Positions 15,315 to 24,338 of a stretch of DNA of 58,983 bases are shown here, piece by piece. This DNA comes from a virus: the IMG/VR virus record IMGVR_UViG_3300044712_002220, positions 1 to 58,983 of that record; one strand, given 5' to 3'. The notes below the pieces were generated by a model. The model had not been told where the DNA came from and made no database searches. It saw nothing but the letters and a program-made list of their open reading frames with translations. The position numbers were made by a program, and so were the translations under genes. Each line of letters starts with the position of its first letter. The stretch's first letter is position 1.

Positions 15315-16720
15315 CAGGTGTTGCTCCAGGACAGGCCGGCGGAGAGCGTCGCGACCTGGGACGTAGTGAGGGCGGTGTCTCCGGCCGGAGCCGCGATCGT
15401 GACGTTCTCCACGCCGGTGATCCGGATGAGCGCGCCGAAGATGGCGGCGCGGTAGATGGTCCCACCGATCGGGGTCGCGGCGATGAGGTCGGCGAGGTTC
15501 ACGGCTGCGGCTGCCAGCGCGGCGGTCTGGTACTGCGCCTTCCCGTAGAGCGTGGCCGTCACCGTCACCGCAAGAGGGGTGGCATTCGTGACGACCGGGG
15601 TGGTCCCGAGGGGCGCGCGCGGAGTGATGTAGTTCTGCGCCGCGGTGACCGCGCCGGCGGCGACAGCTCCGGAGGCCCCCCCGACGTAGATGTCGACGCG
15701 CCCAGCGACGGTGCCGGACGCGACGACCTTGGTCCGCGTGATGGTCGCGTCGGCGGTGCGCGCCCAGAGGTCGTACGACGCCGCCGGCGAGCCAAAGCCC
15801 GACTCCGGCCACCGCGCCTCGCACCTCGAGCGCAGCGCCGCGTCCGTCTCCTCGTCGACGCCGGCGACCGTGAGCCAGGATCCCGTGCCCGGGTCGGGGT
15901 TGTTGCAGGTGACCCCGGCGAGCTGGGTGAGCATGGTGGTGATGGTGCTGTTCGCGACGTTGTACGCGGCGCCCGGGGACTCCGCCTGGACCACGAGGTC
16001 GAGCGTGCCGCCCCTGACGAGCGTGACGTTCGTGGTGTTCGCGCTCTGGAAGCGGAGCCCCGACGTCGAGGCGACGCGGAGTTGCCCGGGGGCGATCGTG
16101 TAGGGGCCCGCCTCGGCGGTCGCCGTGAGCCGCACCGTGCCCCTCGTCGCCACCGCAGCGTTGCGGGTGAGCCCGTACACCTCGGACGCGAGGAGCGTGA
16201 GCCAACTCGCCGACGCCTGGTGCAGGAACCCGCCCTGCGTGATCGCGACGACGAGCGCGGTGAGGTCCGAGAGCGCCTGCGCGTCGATCTCGACGAGCGT
16301 CCGGGCAACGTCGCCCTCGCGCCAGGAGTCGACAGGGAAGGTCGGAGTCGCCATCGCGAACGAGTACACGTCGGCGAGGACGAACGACGTGCCCGCCCCG
16401 GCCGGCCCGGCGGCGAACGTGAGGGAGACGCCCGTCGAGCCGAGCGCGACCGGGCCCGAGGCCGGGACTGTCGCCGCGGCGCCGTAGGTCGCCCCGCCGT
16501 CGTAGCTGATCTGGTACGCCGCCGCCCCGGGCTCGCCCGCGGTGCTGATCTTCACCCGGACGTCGACGTACGACGCGACGGGGGTTCCGGAGAGCGCCAG
16601 CGAGCCCGTGCCCGTCCCGACGTGCGTGACGACGCCGCGCCCCTGGAGCGCGTCCAGGAGTTGCTGGCGCATCTGCGCCTGCGTCTTCGCCGTCACGAGC
16701 TGCGCGAACGTGAGCCCCAT
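15314..16720 (-). CDS. Baseplate J-like protein (Mu gp47 type), 468 aa
   Basis: Baseplate wedge protein. The central region has the J-family pattern DEETDAALRSRCEARWP and a following ARTADATITRTKVVASGTV. The N-terminal part is beta-rich, with YQISYDGGATYG repeats. ATG at 16720, 4 bp after the W-like gene. Expected to form wedge arms around the hub during sheath attachment. Confidence 0.85.
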   Translation of the reverse strand: MGLTFAQLVTAKTQAQMRQQLLDALQGRGVVTHVGTGTGSLALSGTPVASYVDVRVKISTAGEPGAAAYQISYDGGATYGAAATVPASGPVALGSTGVSLTFAAGPAGAGTSFVLADVYSFAMATPTFPVDSWREGDVARTLVEIDAQALSDLTALVVAITQGGFLHQASASWLTLLASEVYGLTRNAAVATRGTVRLTATAEAGPYTIAPGQLRVASTSGLRFQSANTTNVTLVRGGTLDLVVQAESPGAAYNVANSTITTMLTQLAGVTCNNPDPGTGSWLTVAGVDEETDAALRSRCEARWPESGFGSPAASYDLWARTADATITRTKVVASGTVAGRVDIYVGGASGAVAAGAVTAAQNYITPRAPLGTTPVVTNATPLAVTVTATLYGKAQYQTAALAAAAVNLADLIAATPIGGTIYRAAIFGALIRITGVENVTIAAPAGDTALTTSQVATLSAGLSWSNT

Positions 16721-16724
16721 CGGT

Positions 16725-17111
16725 TTACCCCACGGGCATGAGTTCCACGCTCAGGGCGGTGACCGCCAGCCCGAGCACGAACGGTCCATCGGAGGTGGTT
16801 CCCTCGATGCTGACCTTGGCGATCTTGGTCGCGGGATCGAACGAGAGGGTCGCCGCGACGGTATCGACGCGCTCGTCCTTCCGGCACTCCGCCTCGATCC
16901 GGAGCCGCCACGCGTCGAGCCGGCGCTGGTCCATTCGGCCCACGAGCATCTCCCGGAGGTCGGTGCCGTACCCGGGGGCATAGAAGAGCGAGCCCCGCTC
17001 GGTGGTCAGGCGCCGGAAGATCGCCTCGGCGACGATGCGGGTTCCGGTGACGAGCGTCATCGCGGGGTCGAGACCCAGGGTGGCGGAGAGGTCGAGGCCG
17101 AGGTCGGTCAT
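16725..17111 (-). CDS. Baseplate wedge protein, gp25/W-like (Mu gp46 type), 128 aa
   Basis: Short wedge protein with the lysozyme-like gp25 fold: RIVAEAIFRRLTTERGSLFYAPGYGTDL is the signature helix and loop, with the conserved EIxxRL-type motif replaced by EAIFRRL. Placed between the hub/spike gene and the J gene, as in Mu. The start ATG directly abuts the upstream stop. Confidence 0.85.
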   Translation of the reverse strand: MTDLGLDLSATLGLDPAMTLVTGTRIVAEAIFRRLTTERGSLFYAPGYGTDLREMLVGRMDQRRLDAWRLRIEAECRKDERVDTVAATLSFDPATKIAKVSIEGTTSDGPFVLGLAVTALSVELMPVG

Positions 17112-18290
17112 CTACGTGCTCACCTTCACGATCGAGGAGGCGATCGTCTGGGCGTGCGTGTTCACCGGCACGATCTCGGAGGCCGTGGTCGGCGGGCTGG
17201 TCGGGCTCCCGGGCGCGGCCGACGTGTGGACGTGAGCGGCGAGGAACGTCCACATGGCGTCGATCTCGGTCCGCAGCGCGGTCGCCACCGCGACGGGCTG
17301 GTTCGCGCCCGGACCGATGATGATCTCGGACGGGGTCGCGCTCTCCCACACCGTCGCGAAGGGCTTCGAGGGGTCGCCCGCGGCGAACTCGAGGAGCACG
17401 CGCGCGCCCGGCGCCACCGTCGCCTTGACCCCGGGGACCCCGTAGCGGATCGGTACGTTCGACCGGCTCGCGATGCGCGCGTCGTCTGGCACGAGCTCGA
17501 GCGTGCCGTCCGCGTTCTGCGAGACGGCACGGCACCAGTAGGCCGCGAAGTGGTCGAGCCGCGGGAACTGGGACCGCACGAACGCGGCGAGCCCCGCCTT
17601 GAGGCGGTCGAGCTCGCCCGCGCCGTCCTCGTCCTCGAACCAGATCCGGGTGCGGAGCTTCCGGTCCGAGAACCGGTGCGACACCGCCGACACTTTCCGG
17701 TCGCGGAACGTCTCCCCGGGGAACACCCGCGGGTCGCCGGCGAACACCTCGACGAACCCGGGCCCGGGGCTCGCCGAGAGGTAGACGTGGTCGTCGAGCG
17801 ACGTCGGAGCCCAAGTGTCGGTCCCGATCCACAGCGTCCCGTCCGGCAGGATCCGCCACGTCGTCGCGCCGGCGACCTGGAGCAGGGCCGCGAGCGCGTT
17901 GCCGGCGGTGCCCGCCGAGCGGCTCCAGTTGTAGAGGATCGTCCCGAGGATCGCCGGGTCGGTGCTCGGCGCGAGCGTCTCGCCCGCCTCCTGGAGGATC
18001 TCCTCGAGCGGGATCCGCACCGGCACGCCCTGGTACGCCTTCGCCGCGATGGGGGTCGAGAGCCCGTCCGCGCCGCCCACGACGCGCGTGACGATCGTCC
18101 CCTTGTTCTCCCCCGAACGCCGGACCGTGCCCTTCCACGTGGTCGATCCGACGCTGAGCTCCACCGGGCCGGCCAGGGCGAGTTCGTCCCCGGGGCGCGC
18201 GATGGAGACGTCCGCATGCCACACGCCGACGCGCGGCACAGTGAGTTCGCCCCAGAGCGCGGCCTCGCCATTGAGGACGAACGCGCTCAC
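17112..18290 (-). CDS. Baseplate hub/spike protein, 392 aa
   Basis: GTG start overlapping the previous TGA. The N-terminal 250 residues are beta-rich, like a tail hub. Around residues 285-320 (RYGVPGVKATVAPGARVLL, then EFAAGDPSKPFATVW) there is an OB-fold signature of gpV/Mu gp45 spikes, ending in a beta tail. Mu uses separate gp44 hub and gp45 spike genes. Only one large gene is present here, so hub and spike may be combined; that is an inference. Confidence 0.65.
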   Translation of the reverse strand: MSAFVLNGEAALWGELTVPRVGVWHADVSIARPGDELALAGPVELSVGSTTWKGTVRRSGENKGTIVTRVVGGADGLSTPIAAKAYQGVPVRIPLEEILQEAGETLAPSTDPAILGTILYNWSRSAGTAGNALAALLQVAGATTWRILPDGTLWIGTDTWAPTSLDDHVYLSASPGPGFVEVFAGDPRVFPGETFRDRKVSAVSHRFSDRKLRTRIWFEDEDGAGELDRLKAGLAAFVRSQFPRLDHFAAYWCRAVSQNADGTLELVPDDARIASRSNVPIRYGVPGVKATVAPGARVLLEFAAGDPSKPFATVWESATPSEIIIGPGANQPVAVATALRTEIDAMWTFLAAHVHTSAAPGSPTSPPTTASEIVPVNTHAQTIASSIVKVST

Positions 18291-18976
18291 GGCTTCCCCT
18301 GGGTCTCGGACGGCTTCTGCTTCGGGCGGAGTTCCTTCGCGACGGACTTCTTGTCGAGGCCGTCGAGCGAAGAGTCGACCGACTTCACCGCCTTGTCCTT
18401 CTTCGGCTTCGGCCGGTGACGGTACTCCACGGCGAGGATCGTCGACTCGTACGTCCCGCGCTCCGCGCCCGGCTCGAGCACCCCGACCTGGCGCAGGTAC
18501 AGCGACGTGACGCCGGCGAGGTTGAGGCCCGGGTGGATCACATCGAGGCCCGGAGGCTGCTCGCGCTTCACCGCCGCAGCCTCCGCCGCGCGGAACCAGT
18601 CGCGCGCCGCGTCCATGAACCGCTCCCACTGCGCGAGGTGGCCGGGGGTCCAGACCTTCACGGTGATCGCGACCTCGGCCGAGGTCGCGCCGAGGTCGTT
18701 CAGCACCTCGACGTCTTCCATCGGAGCGCCCGCGACATCGACCTTGCGCGAACGGCCCGAGGAGCGAACCCGGCACACGCCGGGGAGCGCGAGTCCGGCG
18801 AGCGTCACACGCTCCCACGCCGTGACCAGGTTGACGTTGAACTGGACGTAGGCGTCCTGCCCCCACTTGTCCTGGCCGTCGCCCGGCCCCGTCGGCGCGT
18901 GATCCCAGAACGTCGTCTTCGGCGTCTCGGACGCCTGACTCGTGGGCGGCGACGAAACGATCACCTCGCCGGCCAT
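18287..18976 (-). CDS. Tail protein in the N/gp43 position, 229 aa
   Basis: Lies between the tape measure and the hub/spike gene, where Mu carries gp43. The body (residues 20-190) mixes strands and helices, with YVQFNVNLVTAWERVTLAG and VAITVKVWTPGHLAQWERF. The last 40 residues are Lys-rich and disordered. No confident family; a role in joining tube and baseplate is inferred from position. Confidence 0.55.
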   Translation of the reverse strand: MAGEVIVSSPPTSQASETPKTTFWDHAPTGPGDGQDKWGQDAYVQFNVNLVTAWERVTLAGLALPGVCRVRSSGRSRKVDVAGAPMEDVEVLNDLGATSAEVAITVKVWTPGHLAQWERFMDAARDWFRAAEAAAVKREQPPGLDVIHPGLNLAGVTSLYLRQVGVLEPGAERGTYESTILAVEYRHRPKPKKDKAVKSVDSSLDGLDKKSVAKELRPKQKPSETQGKP

Positions 18977-20640
18977 TACCCGACCCCCTGCTGGATCGCG
19001 TACTGCTCGAACAGCGACGAGAGCCGCTCCTGAACCTCGTCACCGACCGCTCGCGGGTCCCTGGCCCCGTTGACGTGGACGTGGATGCCGCCGGGGATGT
19101 TGAACGAGGTCTTCGCGGGCCCCTCGCCCGCCGCGCCGGTCGCGCCCGGGGGTGCCGGCGGCGCCCCGGTGGACCCCGCGGGCGTAGTCTGCGATGCCGG
19201 CTGCCCAGGCGCGACCGGGGTAGGGAACCCGAGCCCGCGGAGACGGAAGATCACGGCGTCGAGTTCCTGCCGCTCGAACCCGGTGAGCGACGGCTTCGAC
19301 TGGAGCTCGGTGAGGCGCTGGACGAGCGCTCCGATCGGGCCGCTCTGGACTGCTCCGCCGGCGACCTTCGCCACCTCGGCGCGCTCGTCGAGGATCGCGC
19401 TGACCGGGTTGGGCCAGATCTTGGCGAACTTCACCGCGAAGTCGAGCACCTTGGGGAGCGAGCCAACGAAGTCCCCGACCGCCTTCCCGATGCGCTCGAA
19501 GATCGGGATGAGCTTACCGATCCCGTCGATCATCGCGTTCGCCCACGCGGTCATCGCCGCGGGGTCCTCAAACCGCTTGAAGACGCCGGTCAGGAGCTTG
19601 TCGAAGAGGAGTTCCACGTTCCCCTTCAGCCGCGCGCCGGTAGGCGACGTCGGGTCCAGGACGTTGACGAGGTTGTCGAGCGCCTTCTTCATCGAGTCCC
19701 AGGCCGGCGTCGTGCCGAGGTCCTCGGCCATCCGGTACCAGCGGGACTTGAGGGTCGAGTAGAGGCCCGAGGCGGTGCGCGACGCCGGGCCCATGCCGCC
19801 GCCGAGTTGCCCTCCGCCGTAGCGCTCCGCGGACGCCTCGAGGATGGCCTGGAGGCCCTCGCCAGCGCCGAACTTCCCCTCCCACTTCTCGGACCGAGCC
19901 TCGGCGATGCTGATGCCGTGCTTCTTGGCGAGTTTCTCGTAGACGAGCCCGAGCGGAACGCCCGACTCGGCGAGGGGGCGCAGGTCGTTCCCGAGCATGC
20001 GCCCCTTGTTGAGCATCTGGGTGACCTGGAGGAGGATCCGGTCCATCGCCTCGCCGGGGTTGTTCTGCGTCGAGGCGATGTCCCCGAGGCCGGCGAGGAT
20101 CTTCAGGATGCGCGACCCGCCCGGCGTGCCGAGCCCCTGCGTGCCGACGCCGGCGGCGACGAGCTGCCGGTACCACTTCAGCGTCGGCTCGGTCTCGAAG
20201 GGCGAGATGTCGGCGAAGTTGACCGCTTCCTGGTACAGCGCCTTCGACTTCGCCGGATCCCGGAGCATCATGTTGAGCCCCAGCATCGTGTTCTCTTTGA
20301 ACGACGCCGCGGCGATCCCGGCCTTCGCGAAGGCGTACGGGAGCTCGAGGATCGACGACGCGAGCCCTCGGACCGCGGCGATCCCGGCCTGCATGCCGAG
20401 ATACCAGCCGGTCATCTTCACGAAGAACCCGCTGCCGCCCACGCTCGCCCTGCGCTGCGAGTCACCCAGGGAGCGCGTCGAGCGCGTCACCCGCTCCTGC
20501 GTCTTCCCGAGCTTCCCCGTGGCGGACTCCAGGCCCTTCGCGGCACGCTCGGTGCGCTCCAGCGACGTGGCGATCCGGCGGGCCGGGGCCCCCATCCTGT
20601 CGATCAGGTCGAAAATCCACTGGAGCCGCTTCGCCGCCAC
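18976..20640 (-). CDS. Tape measure protein, 554 aa
   Basis: Follows the frameshifted tail chaperone genes, as tape measures do. The N-terminus has a basic coiled coil (LERTERAAKGLESATGKLG), then hydrophobic helices (GWYLGMQAGIAAVRGLASS) and a TMP N-domain region with MDRILLQVTQMLNKGRMLGN. The C-terminus has a Pro/Gly linker. GTG start. At about 0.15 nm per residue it predicts a tail near 80 nm, short for a myovirus. Confidence 0.85.
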   Translation of the reverse strand: MAAKRLQWIFDLIDRMGAPARRIATSLERTERAAKGLESATGKLGKTQERVTRSTRSLGDSQRRASVGGSGFFVKMTGWYLGMQAGIAAVRGLASSILELPYAFAKAGIAAASFKENTMLGLNMMLRDPAKSKALYQEAVNFADISPFETEPTLKWYRQLVAAGVGTQGLGTPGGSRILKILAGLGDIASTQNNPGEAMDRILLQVTQMLNKGRMLGNDLRPLAESGVPLGLVYEKLAKKHGISIAEARSEKWEGKFGAGEGLQAILEASAERYGGGQLGGGMGPASRTASGLYSTLKSRWYRMAEDLGTTPAWDSMKKALDNLVNVLDPTSPTGARLKGNVELLFDKLLTGVFKRFEDPAAMTAWANAMIDGIGKLIPIFERIGKAVGDFVGSLPKVLDFAVKFAKIWPNPVSAILDERAEVAKVAGGAVQSGPIGALVQRLTELQSKPSLTGFERQELDAVIFRLRGLGFPTPVAPGQPASQTTPAGSTGAPPAPPGATGAAGEGPAKTSFNIPGGIHVHVNGARDPRAVGDEVQERLSSLFEQYAIQQGVG

Positions 20641-20641
20641 G

Positions 20642-21120
20642 TCACTTCCCCTTCCCGCCCGGAGCCACCCAGGCCAGCGCTCCGGCCGCCATGATCAACG
20701 CCCCGAGATGCTCGTCCTCCTCGTCTCCTCCGCGGAACAGCGCGTGGACCGCCTCACCAGCCAGGAGCGGATTCGAGAGCGCCTCCTCGAACCGCTCCGC
20801 TAGGCGTTTTTTTCGACGGCCAGCCCGATCCCGGCGATGGTCGCGACCTCCTCGCCGAAGATGAGCCCGAGCGCCGGCCGCTCCTCGAGCAGGGCGTCGA
20901 AGTCCTTCGCGGACGGCTCGAGCAGGCAGTCCCGGGCGAGCATCTCGATCGCGTCGGCGCGACGCTCCGGAACCGCGGACGTCTGCATGAACCGGCGCCA
21001 CTGGGCGCGCCCGGGCGAGCGCACGAGGATCTCGTACTCGCCGGCCTTGAGGTGGTGGACCTTGTCGCTGCCGAGCTTCGCCTTGTGGTCTTCGATCTTC
21101 GCGGGGTCGATGGCGGCCAT
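20642..21120 (-). CDS. Tail assembly chaperone, -1 frameshift fusion, about 159 aa
   Basis: Product expected when ribosomes slip at A AAA AAC (20812-20806) just before the TAG of the short form. The -1 frame gives 54 more residues (RLAERFEEALSNPLLAGEAV ... WVAPGGKGK) and ends at 20642, directly before the tape measure gene. This mirrors G and GT of phage lambda and equivalent pairs in Mu-like and other long-tailed phages, which bind the tape measure during tube assembly. Confidence 0.85.
20800..21120 (-). CDS. Tail assembly chaperone, unshifted form, 106 aa
   Basis: ATG at 21120. Small alpha/beta protein (AGEYEILVRSPGRAQWRRFM, VPERRADAIEMLARDCLL), ending GLAVEKNA just past the slippery heptamer. 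Position between tail tube and tape measure, and the frameshift at its end, identify it as the G-type chaperone. Confidence 0.85.
   Translation of the reverse strand: MAAIDPAKIEDHKAKLGSDKVHHLKAGEYEILVRSPGRAQWRRFMQTSAVPERRADAIEMLARDCLLEPSAKDFDALLEERPALGLIFGEEVATIAGIGLAVEKNA
20806..20812 (-). promoter_or_regulatory. Programmed -1 ribosomal frameshift site A AAA AAC
   Basis: On the minus strand the zero frame reads GTC GAA AAA AAC GCC TAG. The heptamer A AAA AAC fits the X XXY YYZ rule exactly in frame and lies one codon before the stop. The run of seven A is conspicuous in such GC-rich DNA. A downstream GC-rich sequence (GCGGAGCGGTTCGAGG) could act as a pause element. Confidence 0.9.
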
Positions 21121-21151
21121 GGGGTCGTGGCCCTCCGTGCTGCGGGGTGAG

Positions 21152-21640
21152 CTACCTGAGCATCGCGTCGACGCCGAGCGGCATCAGGCCGTCGCGCATG
21201 ATGTACTGCACGAAGCACTCGAACTTCACGGTGAGGCCGTCGGGGCCCTTCGCGTGCGTCTCGTCCACGCTCTTGACGCGGCAGCCGTTGAGGCGATCGG
21301 TCTGCGTCTTCCCGAACCCCTCGGCGTACGAGACGGTCACCTCGAAGCGCGCCTCCATGAAGCCGCCGGCGGACCCGGCGCCGCCCGCGGTCGCCGCGAG
21401 CGCCTTGAGGAACGTGGTCGACTCCTCCTTCGGCATCTCGAGCGTCATCTCGGCGGTGTACTCGCCGCGGGTGAGGCCGAGGGGGAGCGCCGAGCCGCCG
21501 CGCACCACGCCGGGCTCGAGCGAGTCCCGGTACGTGATCGAGGACGGAGCCCGACCAAGGATCGGGATGCCGTCGATCGCGATGTCGATCGAGGTGAAGT
21601 CGTACCGCCGGCCATTGACGATCGGGATGGCGAGACCCAT
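21152..21640 (-). CDS. Tail tube protein, 162 aa
   Basis: Directly follows the sheath gene and precedes the chaperone pair, the standard place of the tube protein. Beta-rich with a helix near residues 70-90 (PKEESTTFLKALAATAG) and ending in strands (LTVKFECFVQYIMRDG), fitting the tube fold (gp19/Mu M type). ATG at 21640. Confidence 0.8.
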   Translation of the reverse strand: MGLAIPIVNGRRYDFTSIDIAIDGIPILGRAPSSITYRDSLEPGVVRGGSALPLGLTRGEYTAEMTLEMPKEESTTFLKALAATAGGAGSAGGFMEARFEVTVSYAEGFGKTQTDRLNGCRVKSVDETHAKGPDGLTVKFECFVQYIMRDGLMPLGVDAMLR

Positions 21641-21652
21641 GACGTTCGCTCC

Positions 21653-23080
21653 TTACGCGGCCGCCGCGATGGCGGGCGAGGTGAACCCGAGCTCGACCTG
21701 GATGTCCGAGGCGTAGCCGAAGGGCCGCACCCGGACCCGGAGCTTGAGCTGCCCGGTCGAGAGGATGTTGACGGTGCGGTCGACCTGCACTCCCACGTCG
21801 ACGGCGTCGTCCTTCTGCGTGAGCTCGCCGCGGAGCCCGGCCTCGACGTAGCCTTCGATCGCGGTGGCGGCCTTGTCCTGGATCGTGCCGTTCGAGTTGA
21901 CGGCGATCTTGGCGTTGAGGAACTTGAGCGCGCGGTCGCGGGCGACCGAGCACGCGATGTCCATCACGCGGCGGTTCGGGACGAGGGAGTAGTCCGAGCC
22001 CGCCGAGGCGAAGACGCGTCCGCGGGTCAGGTAGTAGCCCTGCCGGCCGACGATGGTCCGCGCGGTGGTGAACCGGCCCGCGTCGAGCCCCTCGGTGGCG
22101 CGCTCGTCGCGCGCGAGGCTCACGACGCCCGAGAGCGGGCCATCCTCGACGGCGCCGAGATCCTGCGACGGGGCCACCTTGGACGCCCGCGCCGCCGCCT
22201 CCCACGCCACGTTCCGGGTGTAGGAGCGCCCGGAGATCGGGGAGATGACGTCGAGGTACCCGGCACCGACGGCGACGCGGGAGTCCGCGAGGTCGCCGAA
22301 CCCGGTGCTCGAGGCGAGGAGGTTCGCGTCGGTGTCGCTCGGCGCCTCCATGAGCGCGAACGCGTAGCGGTACCCGCTCGCCGCCGTGGCCATGTGGGTC
22401 GCGAGGGCAGCGAAGACGCCGCGCGCGCCGGAGAGGTTCGTGGGGACGCCGACGAGGTGCAGCATGAACCACGTGCGCGGGTCGGCGAGGAGCGGCGTCA
22501 CCGCGTTCGCGATGTCGGTCGTCGAGTAGCCCGGCGCCGTCGCCGCCGCGGTCCAGTAGTCGCCCACCACGAACGCCGTGCCGGAGACGTACGTCCACTG
22601 GAGGGTGATCCCGCTGTTCGGGATGACGTAGGTGCCCGAGGCCGGGACCGCGAGCTCGGCGGAGAGGGTGTTGCCGCCGTCGAGGCTGTACTGGAACGTC
22701 GCCGTCGCCGCGGCGAGCGTGGCCCCGCCCTTCACGATGATGACCTTCAGCTCGTAGGCGTCGTACGCCGCCCCGGACGCGGCGAGGGTCGCCGTGCCGG
22801 TCTGGGTGGCCGTGACGGAGCCGACGGCGCCGGCGACGGAGCCGGTGACCCGCATGCACAGGACCGGCCCGCCGGCGATGGCGAGCACCCGCGCCGCGGC
22901 CTCGACGAGCGGCCCCTGGCCGAACGTGGCCTGGAGGGTCGAGATGTCGGAGATCGAGTAGAGCGTGTTGACGGTGCCCGCGGAGCTCGTGCCGAGCTTG
23001 ACCTGGGTGCGGGAGGCGGAGCCCGAGGAGAGACCGAGGGCGCCGTCGAGGATGGTCAGTCTGACGTCGGGAATCGACAT
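21653..23080 (-). CDS. Contractile tail sheath protein, 475 aa
   Basis: Large alpha/beta protein with an N-terminal VRLTILDGALGLSSGSASRT and VKLGTSSAGTVNTLYSISD. An inserted beta domain follows (about 85-190), then a Rossmann-like part (WFMLHLVGVPTNL). The C-terminal domain (residues 360-475) contains NRRVMDIACSVARDRALKFL and ends in strands, typical of DUF2586-type sheaths. It makes this phage a myovirus. Confidence 0.85.
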   Translation of the reverse strand: MSIPDVRLTILDGALGLSSGSASRTQVKLGTSSAGTVNTLYSISDISTLQATFGQGPLVEAAARVLAIAGGPVLCMRVTGSVAGAVGSVTATQTGTATLAASGAAYDAYELKVIIVKGGATLAAATATFQYSLDGGNTLSAELAVPASGTYVIPNSGITLQWTYVSGTAFVVGDYWTAAATAPGYSTTDIANAVTPLLADPRTWFMLHLVGVPTNLSGARGVFAALATHMATAASGYRYAFALMEAPSDTDANLLASSTGFGDLADSRVAVGAGYLDVISPISGRSYTRNVAWEAAARASKVAPSQDLGAVEDGPLSGVVSLARDERATEGLDAGRFTTARTIVGRQGYYLTRGRVFASAGSDYSLVPNRRVMDIACSVARDRALKFLNAKIAVNSNGTIQDKAATAIEGYVEAGLRGELTQKDDAVDVGVQVDRTVNILSTGQLKLRVRVRPFGYASDIQVELGFTSPAIAAAA

Positions 23081-23084
23081 GGTC

Positions 23085-23288
23085 TCACCTCATCTCGATC
23101 GCGCCGGCGTCCCGGAGCGCGTCGGTGAACTGGGCCTCGGTGATCTCCTGCCCGATCGCCCACCCCTGCATGGCACGGGCGGCGGCGGCGAGCCACGCCG
23201 CGGGCTTCTTCTCGGCGACCCACTCCTCGAACGGCCTGCGCGCCGGCGGGGGCGCGCTGTCGCGGGTCTCGGTGCTGGTCTTCGCCAT
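23085..23288 (-). CDS. Small hypothetical tail protein, 67 aa
   Basis: ATG at 23288, just upstream of the sheath gene. Residues 20-60 are helical (FEEWVAEKKPAAWLAAAARA) with a basic Pro-rich N-terminus. Equivalent to the small gene found before the sheath in many Mu-like phages. No function known. Confidence 0.6.
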   Translation of the reverse strand: MAKTSTETRDSAPPPARRPFEEWVAEKKPAAWLAAAARAMQGWAIGQEITEAQFTDALRDAGAIEMR

Positions 23289-23296
23289 GGTGGTCC

Positions 23297-23803
23297 TCAC
23301 GGTCCGGGAGGTGGGTCGAACGCGACGTCGGTCGTCGCCGCGGTCCCGGCGACGGTGATGGTGGCGAGCCCGGTGCCCGACGTGACCTCCAGGATCGGGA
23401 CCGGGAATGTGACGAGCAGGACGTAGGCGCGCCCCGATTGCAGCACGGTGTGCTCCGGCTGGACCCAGGAGCCCGCCTGCACCGAGAACGCCGCGGCGGC
23501 GGCCCGGCGGAGCGCCGTGATCATCGTGTCGCGGAGGAGCTCGACCTCCGCGGTGGTTCGGCCCCAGAGGTGGATCGCCACGGAGGCGATGCACTCGTAG
23601 AGCGGCCGCTCCCCCTCGCCGAGGGCGTAGCCGGTCGTCTCGTGGATCTCCGGCGGACCGTACGTGTCGGCGGTCGGAACCCAGACCGCGCGCGGCGGCG
23701 CCTCGTTCTCGGCGAGGTACTCGCCGCCGAACCGGAGCGGCACGTCCGGGATGAGCGCGCGGAACTCGGTCTGGACCGCCTCGAATGCCTCGGTGAGGGC
23801 CAT
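23297..23803 (-). CDS. Neck/tail terminator-like protein, 168 aa
   Basis: ATG overlapping the end of the gpG-like gene. Alpha/beta pattern: an N-terminal helix (EAFEAVQTEFRALIPD), strands with RPLYECIASVAIHLWG, a helix (VELLRDTMITALRRAAAAA) and a final strand pair. This order and the place before the sheath fit a tail terminator/gp37-type protein. No conserved catalytic motif. Confidence 0.65.
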   Translation of the reverse strand: MALTEAFEAVQTEFRALIPDVPLRFGGEYLAENEAPPRAVWVPTADTYGPPEIHETTGYALGEGERPLYECIASVAIHLWGRTTAEVELLRDTMITALRRAAAAAFSVQAGSWVQPEHTVLQSGRAYVLLVTFPVPILEVTSGTGLATITVAGTAATTDVAFDPPPGP

Positions 23804-24336
23804 CAGGGATGCCCCACGGCCAGCCGGATCGCCTCGTCGGCGGCGTCGCCGATTCCCTTCCCCCAGCGCGGGCCGACGTCGCCCTCGGGCATGTACTGGC
23901 GCTGCGGGATCGTGACCTTCTGCGCGAACGCCACCGGGTTGAGCTTGCCGCGCGGGCTCCGCTTCGTCGGCGCGCCGCGGGTCCGGAACGCGAGCGCCTT
24001 CGCGTTCTTCGGCTTGATCACCGCGCCGTACTGGTGGACGGCGGCGCCCGCGAAGGCGATGTCGATGGTGAACCCGGAGGGCATGAGGTGCGGCGTGAGC
24101 CGGTTCTGCAGGTGGGTCCGGGTGTCGAGGAGCGGCTTCCCGACGCGCGACTTGAGCGGCGTCCAGGGGCGTCCGTACGGGTCGGTGCTCGTGCGGAAGC
24201 CGTCGTCGATGAGCTTCATGGCTGCCTGGGCGCACACGTGGTTGACGTTCATCCGGACGTTGCCGTCCGCGATGGAGGCCACGCGGCGCCGCAGGTCTTC
24301 GAGGCCGCGCATATCGCCGCGGAAGCCGTCGCCCAC
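23803..24336 (-). CDS. Phage virion morphogenesis protein (Mu gpG-like), 177 aa
   Basis: Tail completion family: an N-terminal helix (LEDLRRRVASIADGN), then AMKLIDDGFRTSTDPYGRPW, the signature of this family, then LKSRVGKPLLDTRTHLQN. GTG start at 24336 chosen because GGAGGTAGCC precedes it; the internal ATG at 24312 lacks such a site. Expected at the head-tail joint. Confidence 0.8.
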   Translation of the reverse strand: MGDGFRGDMRGLEDLRRRVASIADGNVRMNVNHVCAQAAMKLIDDGFRTSTDPYGRPWTPLKSRVGKPLLDTRTHLQNRLTPHLMPSGFTIDIAFAGAAVHQYGAVIKPKNAKALAFRTRGAPTKRSPRGKLNPVAFAQKVTIPQRQYMPEGDVGPRWGKGIGDAADEAIRLAVGHP

Positions 24337-24338
24337 GG

